Shown here: piece after piece, positions 34,077-47,010 of the stretch
Layout of the letters: every line of letters begins with the position of its first letter
How positions within the stretch are numbered: position 1 is the first letter of the stretch
Source of the DNA: Dactylorhiza incarnata
Taxonomy: Eukaryota; Streptophyta; Magnoliopsida; Asparagales; Orchidaceae
Length of the DNA stretch: 64,000 bases
Reading direction: 5' to 3'
Assembly (NCBI GenBank): GCA_033032865.1
Contig: JAWHQI010000267.1
Location: 2,708,001-2,772,000 of the forward strand
The notes under the pieces: model-generated
Told to the model about the DNA's origin: nothing
Database searches by the model: none
Seen by the model: only the letters and a program-made list of their open reading frames with translations
Made by a program: the position numbers and the translations under genes

Positions 34077-37000
34077 GCAAGGCTCGGGGAGGAGGCCGGC
34101 AGAAGACCTACTCTCCCCCAGCGCCGGTGGTGGCGCTGGGGGGGGGGGAGGAGGTCAACAGGTCCCCGTCGGGGACCTCGGCGCCGGCGCTGGGGAGGCG
34201 GCCGGGCCGCCGGCGGGCACGGCCGGCGGCACCCGTGGCCTTCCCCGCCTCCCCTGCTTTCCTGTATAGGAATAGCCAAACCCCCCGGCGGCGGCCGGCG
34301 GCTCCAGGCCGCCGGGCCACCGCCGGAGGGTTGCCCCCTCCCCGGCGCCCCGTCCAGTGGCGGCCGGGAGGGCAGCACTCGGCAGGAGCGGCGGCACCGC
34401 GGCCTGCATGGCCCATGCAGGCCACGCCGCCGCTGCCCGCCCCTTTTAATCCCTCCTCCGGCGGTGGCCGGTGGTGCCAGGTCGCCGGACCACCCCCGGA
34501 GGAGTCGCCGGCCCCCGGCGCACCGGCCGGGGGCACCCCCCACCCCATCCCCTCCGGTAGAGGCGGTGGCGGCAAGCATGCAGGAGGCGTGCGGGTCGCC
34601 ACCGCCCCCGTGCCCTTACAGCACGAACCCCGGCGGTGGCCGGCGGCGCCGGGCCGCCGGACCACCACCGGAGTGGTCGCCCGCCCCCGGCGCACCGACC
34701 GGGGGCGGCGCCGGCCACAACCGGCCGCTGCCGGCGGCGGCAGCGGCCGTCTCCCGTCAGGGCTGACGGGAGCCGTTCGATCTCCCCCGAGATCAACGGC
34801 TCCTGTAACCTTAACTCCCGCCCCCGCGTGGGTTTGAGTGCCCCCACAGCGGATCCGCTGTGGATCCGCTGTGGGGACAAAGGACGGCGCCCGGTGCGGC
34901 GCCCCCAGGTCCCTCCCTGCCTCTATTTGCACCCCAAACACCCTATAGGCTTCTCCATTTTTCTGAGGAAAAATGGGGCCGTTTCAGAAAAAGATTTCTA
35001 AATGAAAAGTGTGCCTCACCCTTAGGGGCACCCTCTGTAATTTTTTGGGATTTTTAGGAGGGGTTTTACTATTTTTAAAACCCAATATAAAGTTTATTTT
35101 AGGTAATAAAATACCCAAATGAGTCTCTAAAATTCCCCAAATATTAGGGGCACTAAATATAGGTATTTTACAAATACTATCAAAGATAGGAAGTGTGGAC
35201 TTGTGATTTGGCCCCTCGAAAGCCTTTTCAAACAAAAATAGACGCCCGGAAAAGAGCGAAATTCATTAAAATAAATCGGCGTCCCCTCGACGCATATTTT
35301 TAAATACTTATCCCAAAATTATGCATAGTAAGCTAAGAGACCGACTAAGCTCGGAAAAGCAACGCAAAAAAAAAAAATCGGAACAACATCGCGACGCGGC
35401 GCCAAAACGTAACCTCGTCGCGACAATGATAAAAGTACGGAGTCGTCGATCGAAGCCTCCCCTGATAAAGGGATTGGACTACTAACCATTTCATCTTATG
35501 CAATTACAGTCTGTACTTTCATTTAAATCCAGTCTCGTACTGGTCCCCCCGTATTTACATTCTGTACTTTCATTTAAATCCAGTCTCGTACTGGTCCCCC
35601 GCATTTACATTCTGTACTATCATTTAGATCCAGTCTCGTACTGGTCCCCCCCCCCCCCCCCCCGCATCTACATTCAGCACTTTCATTTAAATCCAGTCTC
35701 GCACTGGTCCTATTTACATGGCCTTTGCTTTCGGCCTACTTTCCTGTTTAGTACATGGCCTTTGCTTTCGGCCTACTTTCCTATTTACATGGCCTTTGCT
35801 TTCGGCCTACTTTCCTGTTTAGTACATGGCCTTTGCTTTCGGCCTACTTTCCTGTTTAGTACATGGCCTTTGCTTTCGGCCTACTTTCCTGTTTAATACA
35901 TGGCCTTTGCTTTCGGCCTACTTTCCTGTTTAGTACATGGCCTTTGCTTTCGGCCTACTTTCCTGTTTAATACATGGCCTTTGCTTTCGGCCTACTTTCC
36001 TGTTTAATACATGGCCTTTGCTTTCGGCCTACTTTTCTGTTTATTACATGGCCCATTCTTCGGCCTAATTTATTTACTAGCGCAGAGCTGCCGTGGCCAC
36101 GAAAGCGGTGCTTACCCTCCCTTCGGCGAGGCCTTAGTTGGGAAAAACCCGGAGTCGAGTCTCTCCTCCCAGGTTAGTCCCAAGCAAGGAGCCCTCCTAC
36201 CGCTAAGCCTCCCGGTCCAAGATCGTGCGACCGGTCGAGTAGAAATTGCCCCGTGGCCTAAGGGTTTGTTTTATATAAAGCGGGTGAAGATTGATTGGAA
36301 GTGGCGGGTCGGTCACGCTCGCAGACCGTTCGTACCGGTGCGGGTGAGTTGACGACTCATGGCGACAGGGAGATGGGCACAGTGGGTTATTACCCTCTGA
36401 GCCTGCAGTATCGCCTCCGCTGGTCGGCCTAAAAATCGGTTCGCCGGATGTCGCTCACATCCATTCAGTACACCAAGTTGTACGGGAGGGCCTGAATGAT
36501 ACGGTACGACTACATTCAGAAGTGGCAGGACTGGCCACTGTCACCGACGGCCACATCGGTGAGGCCCGCGGGATTAGCTCCCCTGCTTGAACTAAAGCGG
36601 TCTAAAACTGTGTCGACACAGGGTCCTTTGTGTGGTTACAGGTCTTGAGTACCTGGGTGTGTGTATGCGCGCGATAGTGTTAGATATTTACTATACGGCG
36701 CGATTGTGGATACTAGGGCAGGAGCCCCGCTATATATATATATATATATATATAAATATATACATTTGCCTGCTGCTAACCCTTTCCTTGCTTCGCCTAT
36801 TTCAAATTCTGTCTTTTAGCCGCCCCCTGGATACGGATCCGGGGAGGGGGATGTGTCTTCTACTTAGCTCTGTGACTAACGGTTATTTCTTATAACCAAT
36901 CACAGGAGACGGGACAGTGTGAAGCCCCCACATCACAGGTTGATCTCGAAGCCTTGGAGATGATTCGTACGACTTTCCCAGCCCCGCCCCCTGTCTTCCG

Positions 37001-37318
37001 AGACGTGAGTCCTAGAGTATAGGACCGGCTTAGGCCCTTTTGTTCAGTCGATGTAGCCTTCAAGGCACTTTTGTAAACGTTAGGCTTCGGCCCCGTTAAG
37101 TATGTAAATATAAGCAGTGAGTTTTGGTTTCCTATTTTGTTGATTGCTTCCGTTATGCGTTCTGATGTGAAGTTGTGATTCTTGTGCCTGACAAAGAGAC
37201 CGCTCAGTGCTTAAGCGGGTGGGACGTCGCCACCCGGGAAGCGCTGGGTGGTCTTCTTTGGGCAGTAAGATCCCCCCTCCCTGAACCCGGTTCAGGATTG
37301 GGGAGGGGGGGTCTTACA
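34077..37318 (+). repeat. 5' LTR of G, truncated (no U3)
   Basis: Similarity to the 3' LTR begins at gcaaggctcggggagg and continues to GTCTTACA. It holds an extremely GC-rich part (34090-34780), four copies of a 45-base unit (35498-35712; acattctgtactttcattt), about nine copies of a 37-base unit (35715-36050; catggcctttgctttcggcc), a (TA)n run at 36731 and an exon-like piece at 36906-37003 flanked by AG and GTGAGT. Open frames here are by-products of base composition. Confidence 0.9.
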
Positions 37319-37320
37319 AA

Positions 37321-37331
37321 TGGATCAGAGC
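37321..37331 (+). promoter_or_regulatory. Primer binding site of G (tRNA-iMet type)
   Basis: tggatcagagc, two bases after the LTR, resembles tggtatcagagc with one base missing. Confidence 0.6.
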
Positions 37332-37543
37332 TACCACGATCCGACCACATGGGGCAGTCTTTCGATCCTCTCGTCCCCGTTTCCGTTCCTTGGTTCGGGA
37401 CGAACCACGCAGCGGAAGCCTGGTGGACCCTTTAGGCTTAGAGTTAAGGATTCGAGACTGCACGGTAGTACACCCACACGCTTTCCGCTTACTTTTCGTT
37501 TCAGTCCTGCAAAATTCCCTTATTTTTGCAAGTTCTGATATTC

Positions 37544-40500
37544 ATGTTGTTACTTCTCCAGATACCGGAGTCGAGCAACGGAAGGTCCTCCTCTGAGGAT
37601 CAGTACCACCCTACCACCCCACCACCAGTCCCAGCCACACCAGCCGCAGCTCCGTTTGGAGATACAGAGCTAGGACGGACACTGATAGCCTTGTTAGCAG
37701 CTTTCCAGACAGCCACCCTACGACCACCCCAGCAGGCCACCGTACCCACCGATCTGCTGACCACATTCCGAGGGCTAAGGCCCCCCACCTTCCGAGGTAC
37801 AGAGTCAGCTATCCAGGCCGAGGAGTGGGTGGAGAGGGTAGAGGAGCTTCTTGTAGGGATGATGTGCCCAGCAGTAGCCGCAGTATCCCTAGTAGTGACC
37901 ATGTTAGAGGGCTATGCACGAGACTGGTGGAGGGCAGCTAGCCGCTCCGCTTTTAGAGGGCGACCCCTCAGCACCATTCTCTGGGGGGAGTTCTCAGAGG
38001 CCTTCTTGGAGCACTTCATTTCGGATGCAGACCGGATGGCACTCCAGGAGCGGTTCCTGCAGATCAGGCAGGGAGCTAGGACAGTTCCAGACTACCAGAG
38101 AGAATTTATCCACCTGGCCCGCTTCGCCGGGACCTTAGCAGGTACAGATAGGGACAGGGCGGCCAGATTTTATCGGGGATTACGAGACGACCTCCGTCAG
38201 GCCCTGATCATGATTTCCCAGGCATCCTTCCACACGATCGCCTCACATGCCACCGCTCTGGAGATGGACCAGCGGATGGTAGCCCAGCAGCGGAGGGGAC
38301 ATGGAGGTGTTCCCCAGACCCAGGGCCGGGAGAGAGGGGTAGGTCCTCGCAGGCAGGGCCGAGATGGGAGACAGCGTCAGCGTCACCAGCCATATAGACG
38401 GGCACCCCAGCCCCGACCAGCACCCCAGCCCCGACCAGCACCCCAGCCCCGACCAGCACCCCCAGCCCCAGCACCTCAGGTCGTCCCAGCCGCACGACGA
38501 GACGTTCCCTTCGCAGGGAACTGCTACCTATGCCAGCAGCCTGGGCATATACGAGCCTTTTGCCCGCAGGCTACCGGGAGACCCGGCTTAGGAGCAGTAC
38601 AGAGAGCGGCAGAGAGAGGACGAGGTGGACGCAGAGGACGTCCCGCAGGCAGGAGGGAGCCGGCTAGGCAGGGCAGAGCAGCACCGCTCGAGGCATACGC
38701 ATTGGATCTCCAGCACGGTCCTGCTCCTGACGTAGTGATAGGTATCTACTTCCGATAGTAGGATATCCTAGGAGATGTTATAGCTTTATATGTTGGGACT
38801 TTTGTATATGTCATCCCTACTCATGTATATGTACGAAAGCTTTTGTTTATGATATATATATATACATATATGTTGTCAGGTTTACTTTTGGTAGAAGGTC
38901 GCCCCGCTAAAACACTGTTCGATACCGGCGCCACACATTCTTTCGTTGCACAAAACTTCATCGCAGACAAGGAGAACACGGTACGATCATCCGGGATGTC
39001 AATCCGAATACGACTCCCGGATGGATCAGATATGACTTCCACCGAAAAGTGTTCCTTCCAGGCAATGCTAGGAGGCATGGAGTTCGAAGTCAACGCCACC
39101 ATCTTAGCAATAACCGGGTTCGACATCATTCTGGGGATGGATTGGTTGGCAGAGCACAGCGCCCAAATCAATTGTTCAACTCGAGAAATCCGCCTCCAGA
39201 ATCCGAATGGGCAAGTTATCACCCTAGCAGGTATACCCTCCGTCACCCGCATCATCTTAACGTCTGCACAAACTGTCAAGGCAGTGCGGCGGAAGGACGA
39301 GATATACCTAATCTACTTTGAGATGGAAAACACGACGCAAGTACTCTCTAAAGTACCCGTGATCAGGGACTTCCCAGATATCTTCCCAGAGTCACTCCCC
39401 GGGTTGCCCCCGCAACGGGAAGTGGACTTCCAAATCGAACTTACTCAAGGAGCCCGACCAGTGTCCCGGGCACCGTACCGGATGGCCCCGAGGGAACTGG
39501 CCGAGCTCAAAATTCAGCTACAAGAGTTAGTCGACGCAGGATTCGTACGTCCTAGTACCTCTCCCTGGGGAGCCCCAGTACTGTTCGTTAAAAAGAAGGA
39601 TGGCTCGCTGCGCCTCTGCATCGACTACAGAAGTTTGAATAAACTCACGGTCCGGAATACCTATCCCCTACCACGGATAGATGAACTGTTCGATCAACTG
39701 CAAGGCGCGTCTGTCTTTTCCAAGATGGACTTAAGGTCCGGCTACTATCAACTTAGAGTGCGAGAAGAGGACATTCCCAAGACCGCTTTCAGCTCTCGCT
39801 ACGGACTATACGAGTTCATGGTAATGCCATTTGGGCTAACCAATGCCCCGTCCGCCTTTATGGCTTTGATGAATACAGTATTCAAACCCTTTCTGGACCA
39901 TTTCGTAATAGTCTTCATAGATGATATCCTCATCTACTCAAAGAACAAAACCGATCACTCCGGGCACCTCCAAATGGTACTACTTAAGCTAAGAGAGCAC
40001 TCGCTCTTCGCCAAGTTTAGCAAATGCGAGTTCTGGATGGAAGAAGTCGGCTTTCTGGGACACACCATTAATAAAAACGGAGTAGCAGTGGATCAGGCCA
40101 AAGTGCAAGCAGTACGAGATTGGCCGCCACTTAAGACAGCAGCAGACGTCCGAAGTTTCCTTGGCCTCGCCGGCTACTACCGTAAGTTTGTCGAAGGTTT
40201 CTCCAAAATCGCGTTACCACTCACCTCTCTCACCAAGAAGGATGTGACCTTCCAATGGTCTCCCGAATGCGAGGCAGCATTCATCGAACTGAAGAACCGG
40301 CTGATATCAGCCCCAATCCTAACCCTCCCCTCCGGTACCGAGGGTTTTCAAATCTATGCTGATGCCTCTCTGAAAGGATTAGGGGCCGTACTTATGCAAC
40401 ATGGTAAGGTGATTGCCTACGCCTCACGTCAGCTCAAGCCACATGAGCTAAACTACGCCACCCACGACCTGGAACTGGGGGCGGTAGTTTTCGCATTAAA

Positions 40501-42286
40501 AGTCTGGAGACACTACCTCTACGGGATACGATGCGAAATCTTCTCCGATCATAAAAGCCTCAAATACGTCTTCACCCAGAAGGAGCTGAACCTCCGACAG
40601 CGTCGGTGGTTAGAATTCCTCTGTGATTATGACTTCGCCCTCCAGTACCACCCCGGCAAGGCTAATAAGGTCGCAGACGCCTTGAGTCGGCAGCCTCCGA
40701 GGACCGGGAGTTGGTTAGAAATGGTGCCGGAGGAGTTGGTCAAATCATTGGCAAAAATGGATATTATCCTCATCACCCGCAGAAATCCGATGGAATACCA
40801 GGCTCATCTCTATTGGATGGAGATACAGTGCGACATTAGGGATAGAATACGGGAAGCCCAGAAGGTCGACGTAGAAGCGGTCTCGATCATTCAAGCCTTG
40901 CAACACGGCGCGCAAGAAGACTACAACTTGTATGATGGCATCCTACAATACAGACACCGCATCTTCATCCCCGCTGCAGAGGGAATCCGGGAAGAGATCC
41001 TCCGCGAAGCACATCAAACCAGGTACTCCATACACCCGGGAGTAGTAAAGATGTACACGGATCTGCGAAGGACGTTATATTGGCCAGGAATGAAGAAGGA
41101 CGTCACCAATTATGTTGCACATTGCCAGACCTGTCAAATGGTCAAGGCAGAATGTCGAAGCCCAGGAGGTCTACTACAACCCCTGCCAATTCCAGAATGG
41201 AAATTTGAAGATATCTCCATGGATTTCGTCCATGGTTTACCTCGATCCCATGCAGGAAACGACTCAATATGGGTCGTAGTAGATCGACTCACCAAAGTGG
41301 CTCGTTTCATTCCAAACCGACAAGGCGACGGCGTCGACATCTTAGCCCGGCTATTTATAGAGCAAGTGGTCCGATTCCATGGGGTACCTAAGTCAATCGT
41401 CTCTGACCGCGATGGACGCTTCACGTCAAAAGAATGGAGACGAGTACAGGCGTATCTAGGAACCAGATTAGCTTTTAGTACCGCCTTCCACCCCCAGACC
41501 GACGGGCAAACAGAAAGGACAAATCGGACGATGGAGGACCTCCTCCGATTATGCATAGTGGAACACAGCGAGCCTTGGGAACAGTTACTGCCCTTAGTAG
41601 AGTTCTCCTACAATAACAGTTTCCAAGCAAGCATCAAAATGGCACCTTACGAAGCCCTTTACGGAAGACGATGTCGGACACCGCTATCTTGGGCACAGGA
41701 TGAGGACCCCGAAGCCTTGGGAGTCACCTACATCGACGATACCACCGCCGCGATAAGATTAATCCGGGAACACCTGCTGGAAGCGCAGAGCCGGCAGGCC
41801 AAGTATTACGACGCGCGTCACCGGCAAGTGGAATTCCAAGTAGGAGATATGGTTTTCTTAAAGATAAAGCCTATGCACGGAATATCTCGAATAAAGAAGC
41901 AGAAAAAGCTGGATCCACGCTACTTAGGTCCATATCAAGTCATAGAAAGAGTTGGCCCGGTGGCTTATAGGCTAGCTCTGCCAGCTGCACTGGGGAACCT
42001 CCACGACGTATTTCACGTCTCCTCGCTAAGACGTGTCCTACGCCAACCAGAGCAGCATCTCCCTGCACCACCAACATCAGTACAATCCGACCGATCTGTC
42101 CAACTCGAACCTGTGAAGATAGTGGATTCCAAGATCAAAGAGCTGCGGAACAAAACCATCACGATGGTCAAGATCTTGTGGTCAAATTGTGGGCGCGAAG
42201 AATTCACCTGGGAACCCGAGACGCTCGTTCGAGAAAAATACCCGGCACTCTTTCCCCAAGTACGTCCGTTAAAACCCCTACTTTAG
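37544..42286 (+). CDS. G gag-pol with a candidate intron between gag and pol
   Basis: Gag starts at the ATG at 37544 (alternative starts exist; an acceptor-like ttctccag precedes ATACCGG at 37562). It has a capsid domain (about residues 90-240), Pro-rich repeats and a CX2CX4HX4C knuckle (38521-38562). It ends at TAG 38756. Pol follows in the same frame: protease DTGATHS (38921), RT with YPLPRIDE and FIDDILIYS, RNase H ([24 protein letters not shown]), integrase ([30 protein letters not shown]) and a chromodomain near the C-terminus ([15 protein letters not shown]), which directs chromovirus integration to marked chromatin. No stop occurs in pol. Segment 38742-38879 has GT..AG ends; without it the coding length is 4605 bases (1534 residues). 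Confidence 0.9.
38742..38879 (+). other. Candidate spliceosomal intron between gag and pol of G
   Basis: 138 bases, starting gtatctactt and ending tatgttgtcag, about 31 percent GC against GC-rich exons. It holds two consecutive in-frame TAG codons (38756-38761). Its length is a multiple of three and its removal joins gag and protease at the usual linker position. Confidence 0.65.
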
Positions 42287-42326
42287 CCAATTTTCGGGGA
42301 CGAAAATCCCTTTATTTTTATTGGAT

Positions 42327-43483
42327 TGTAACATCCCGACTTTTATTGGGCCACTAGACCCTAGTAAGCCCAATAAAAGTAGACCCGAACAATAGAAAAC
42401 GACCACTTTAAGTAGCGTTGCGCGCTGCAACTAAGTCATTGGGGTACAGTGACCAAACGAACCCCGATTTGACTTCCGTCAGATCCGTTGAACTCGTATG
42501 AACCATACGAGTGCAACGGAATTCGTTGCGCCTCAGTCCGAAGTCGTTTGAAGAAAACGACCATTTTTAGTAGCGTTGCGCGCCGCAAATAAGTCATTGG
42601 GGTACAGTGACCAAACGAACCCCGATTTGACTTCCGTCAGATCCGTTGAACTCGTATGAACCATACGAGTGCAACGGAATTCGTTGCGCCTCAGTCCGAA
42701 GTCGTTTGAAGAAAACGACCATTTTTAGTAGCGTTGCGCGCCGCAAATAAGTCATTGGGGTACAGTGACCAAACGAACCCCGATTTGACTTCCGTCAGAT
42801 CCGTTGAACTCGTATGAACCATACGAGTGCAACGGAATTCGTTGCGCCTCAATCCGAAGTCGTTTGAAGAAAATGACCGTTTTTAGTAGCGTTGCGCGCC
42901 GCAACTAAGTCATTGGGGTACAGTGACCAAACGAACCCCGATTTGACTTCCGTCAGATCCGCTGAACTCGTATGAACCATACGAGTGCAACGGAATTCGT
43001 TGCGCCTCGATCCGAAGTCGTTTGGAGAAAACGACCATTTCGGGTGTCGTAGCGCGCCGCTACCTCATTATTATAGTGACCGTACGTACTCCAAATCGAC
43101 TTCCGTCAGACACGTTGAACTTGTGTGGACAATACAGGCACCACGGAACTCGTTGCACCTCGATACAAGGTCATATGGAGAGTATGCCACTTTAGCACTA
43201 TGCAGATCGCCTCGGTGAAACGCACGAGGTATAAAGCACACGAGCCCGGCAACGGCCCCGGCAACTCTTATCGGCCTCAAAGAACCCAGATAGACCCCGG
43301 TCAAACCACTCACCCCCCCCCCCCACCCTTTCATGCACGTGAGAAAAAGGGGGGGGGGAGAAATATCTCCCCCCCACTCACCCTCCCTTCATACACGTGG
43401 AAGGGAGGGAGAGGGGGGGGGGATGGCTCCCCTCCTTCCTATAAAAGGAGGGGCAGCCCCTCCATTCCTCCCCCACACACCAC

Positions 43484-43541
<58 letters not shown>

Positions 43542-46500
43542 GCTCCCCTCTGCCAGCACCCCAACCCAGCCGGCCACCCCCCTCGCCGGAGCTAGCCGGA
43601 GCCAAGCCGCCACCACCCTCCTCTTCCTCCTCCATGGCCGGCCACCACCACCCTTCCTCCTCCCGAGCACCCCCTCCACCCCAGGTAGAAACCTCCTCCT
43701 CCTCCTTCCCACCTCTAGGGTAGAACCCCCACCTCCCCTGCCGCCGGAGCGCCGCCGGCCGCCGCCCGAGCCTTGGCAAGGCTCGGGGAGGAGGCCGGCA
43801 GAAGACCTACTCTCCCCCAGCGCCGGTGGTGGCGCTGGGGGGGGGGGGGGGAGGAGGTCAACAGGTCCCCGTCGGGGACCTCGGCGCCGGCGCTGGGGAG
43901 GCGGCCGGGCCGCCGGCGGGCACGGCCGGCGGCACCCGTGGCCTTCCCCGCCTCCCCTGCTTTCCTGTATAGGAATAGCCAAACCCCCCGGCGGCGGCCG
44001 GCGGCTCCAGGCCGCCGGGCCACCGCCGGAGGGTTGCCCCCTCCCCGGCGCCCCGTCCAGTGGCGGCCGGGAGGGCAGCACTCGGCAGGAGCGGCGGCAC
44101 CGCGGCCTGCATGGCCCATGCAGGCCACGCCGCCGCTGCCCGCCCCTTTTAATCCCTCCTCCGGCGGTGGCCGGCGGTGCCAGGTCGCCGGACCACCCCC
44201 GGAGGAGTCGCCGGCCCCCGGCGCACCGGCCGGGGGCACCCCCCACCCCATCCCCTCCGGTAGAGGCGGTGGCGGCAAGCATGCAGGAGGCGTGCGGGTC
44301 GCCACCGCCCCCGTGCCCTTACAGCACGAACCCCGGCGGTGGCCGGCGGCGCCGGGCCGCCGGACCACCACCGGAGTGGTCGCCCGCCCCCGGCGCACCG
44401 ACCGGGGGCGGCGCCGGCCACAACCGGCCGCTGCCGGCGGCGGCAGCGGCCGTCTCCCGTCAGGGCTGACGGGAGCCGTTCGATCTCCCCCGAGATCAAC
44501 GGCTCCTGTAACCTTAACTCCCGCCGCCGCGTGGGTTTGAGTGCCCCCACAGCGGATCCGCTGTGGGGACAAAGGACGGCGCCCGGTGCGGCGCCCCCAG
44601 GTCCCTCCCTGCCTCTATTTGCACCCCAAACACCCTATAGGCTTCTCCATTTTTCTGAGGAAAAATGGGGCCGTTTCAGAAAAAGATTTCTAAATGAAAA
44701 GTGTGCCTCACCCTTAGGGGCACCCTCTGTAATTTTTTGGGATTTTTAGGAGGGGTTTTACTATTTTTAAAACCCAATATAAAGTTTATTTTAGGTAATA
44801 AGATACCCAAATGAGTCTCTAAAATTCCCCAAATATTAGGGGCACTAAATATAGGTATTTTACAAATACTATCAAAGATAGGAAGTGTGGACTTGTGATT
44901 TGGCCCCTCGAAAGCCTTTTCAAACAAAAATAGACGCCCGGAAAAGAGCGAAATTCATTAAAATAAATCGGCGTCCCCTCGACGCATATTTTTAAATACT
45001 TATCCCAAAATTATGCATAGTAAGCTAAGAGACCGACTAAGCTCGGAAAAGCAACGCAAAAAAAAAAAAAATCGGAACAACATCGCGACGCGGCGCCAAA
45101 ACGTAACCTCGTCGCGACAATGATAAAAGTACGGAGTCGTCGATCGAAGCCTCCCCTGATAAAGGGATTGGACTACTAACCATTTCATCTTATGCAATTA
45201 CAGTCTGTACTTTCATTTAAATCCAGTCTCGTACTGGTCCCCCCGTATTTACATTCTGTACTTTCATTTAAATCCAGTCTCGTACTGGTCCCCCGCATTT
45301 ACATTCTGTACTATCATTTAGATCCAGTCTCGTACTGGTCCCCCCCCCCCCCCCCCCCCCCGCATCTACATTCAGCACTTTCATTTAAATCCAGTCTCGC
45401 ACTGGTCCTATTTACATGGCCTTTGCTTTCGGCCTACTTTCCTGTTTAGTACATGGCCTTTGCTTTCGGCCTACTTTCCTATTTACATGGCCTTTGCTTT
45501 CGGCCTACTTTCCTGTTTAGTACATGGCCTTTGCTTTCGGCCTACTTTCCTGTTTAGTACATGGCCTTTGCTTTCGGCCTACTTTCCTGTTTAATACATG
45601 GCCTTTGCTTTCGGCCTACTTTCCTGTTTAGTACATGGCCTTTGCTTTCGGCCTACTTTCCTGTTTAATACATGGCCTTTGCTTTCGGCCTACTTTCCTG
45701 TTTAATACATGGCCTTTGCTTTCGGCCTACTTTTCTGTTTATTACATGGCCCATTCTTCGGCCTAATTTATTTACTAGCGCAGAGCTGCCGTGGCCACGA
45801 AAGCGGTGCTTACCCTCCCTTCGGCGAGGCCTTAGTTGGGAAAAACCCGGAGTCGAGTCTCTCCTCCCAGGTTAGTCCCAAGCAAGGAGCCCTCCTACCG
45901 CTAAGCCTCCCGGTCCAAGATCGTGCGACCGGTCGAGTAGAAATTGCCCCGTGGCCTAAGGGTTTGTTTTATATAAAGCGGGTGAAGATTGATTGGAAGT
46001 GGCGGGTCGGTCACGCTCGCAGACCGTTCGTACCGGTGCGGGTGAGTTGACGACTCATGGCGACAGGGAGATGGGCACAGTGGGTTATTACCCTCTGAGC
46101 CTGCAGTATCGCCTCCGCTGGTCGGCCTAAAAATCGGTTCGCCGGATGTCGCTCACATCCATTCAGTACACCAAGTTGTACGGGAGGGCCTGAATGATAC
46201 GGTACGACTACATTCAGAAGTGGCAGGACTGGCCACTGTCACCGACGGCCACATCGGTGAGGCCCGCGGGATTAGCTCCCCTGCTTGAACTAAAGCGGTC
46301 TAAAACTGTGTCGACACAGGGTCCTTTGTGTGGTTACAGGTCTTGAGTACCTGGGTGTGTGTATGCGCGCGATAGTGTTAGATATTTACTATACGGCGCG
46401 ATTGTGGATACTAGGGCAGGAGCCCCGCTATATATATATATATATAAATATATACATTTGCCTGCTGCTAACCCTTTCCTTGCTTCGCCTATTTCAAATT

Positions 46501-47010
46501 CTGTCTTTTAGCCGCCCCCTGGATACGGATCCGGGGAGGGGGATGTGTCTTCTACTTAGCTCTGTGACTAACGGTTATTTCTTATAACCAATCACAGGAG
46601 ACGGGACAGCGTGAAGCCCCCACATCACAGGTTGATCTCGAAGCCTTGGAGATGATTCGTACGACTTTCCCAGCCCCGCCCCCTGTCTTCCGAGACGTGA
46701 GTCCTAGAGTATAGGACCGGCTTAGGCCCTTTTGTTCAGTCGATGTAGCCTTCAAGGCACTTTTGTAAACGTTAGGCTTCGGCCCCGTTAAGTATGTAAA
46801 TATAAGCAGTGAGTTTTGGTTTCCTATTTTGTTGATTGCTTCCGTTATGCGTTCTGATGTGAAGTTGTGATTCTTGTGCCTGACAAAGAGACCGCTCAGT
46901 GCTTAAGCGGGTGGGACGTCGCCACCCGGGAAGCGCTGGGTGGTCTTCTTTGGGCAGTAAGATCCCCCCTCCCTGAACCCGGTTCAGGATTGGGGAGGGG
47001 GGGTCTTACA
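42327..47010 (+). repeat. 3' LTR of G, complete
   Basis: U3 begins with 4.3 copies of a tandem unit of about 158 bases (42394-43060; gaaaacgacca ... tccgaagtcgtttg). Then come G/C-runs, the TATA box tataaaag (43440-43447), a long (TC)n tract (43490-43536) and the GC-rich R-U5 shared with the 5' copy. U3 is about 1.1 kb, R-U5 about 3.5 kb. Bases 42287-42326 before it are a short 3' leader with a weak polypurine tract. Confidence 0.9.

Larger units (their letters stand above)
34077..47010 (+). mobile_element. Element G: Tekay/Del-type chromovirus
   Basis: The 3' LTR runs 42327-47010 (TGTAACATCC ... GGGTCTTACA, 4.68 kb). The 5' copy (34077-37318) matches only 43776-47010 of it and so lacks U3 with the TATA box. 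Flanking bases are tgcgg (34072-34076) and tgcag (47011-47015), probably a duplication with one change, because the host frame is continuous across it. The internal part has an initiator-Met-like primer site (37321-37331), gag and an intact pol with C-terminal chromodomain. The LTR copies are almost identical, so it is young and the innermost of its nest. Confidence 0.9.

Noticed and set aside
34077..34766. Long Pro/Arg/Gly-rich open frames on both strands in the GC-rich part of G's LTR
   Set aside because: Very high GC lowers stop frequency; the same frames recur in the other LTR copy with frameshifts from G-run differences.
43490..43536. (TC)n tract near the G promoter as a separate feature of interest
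   Set aside because: Simple microsatellite in the leader; no evidence for more.
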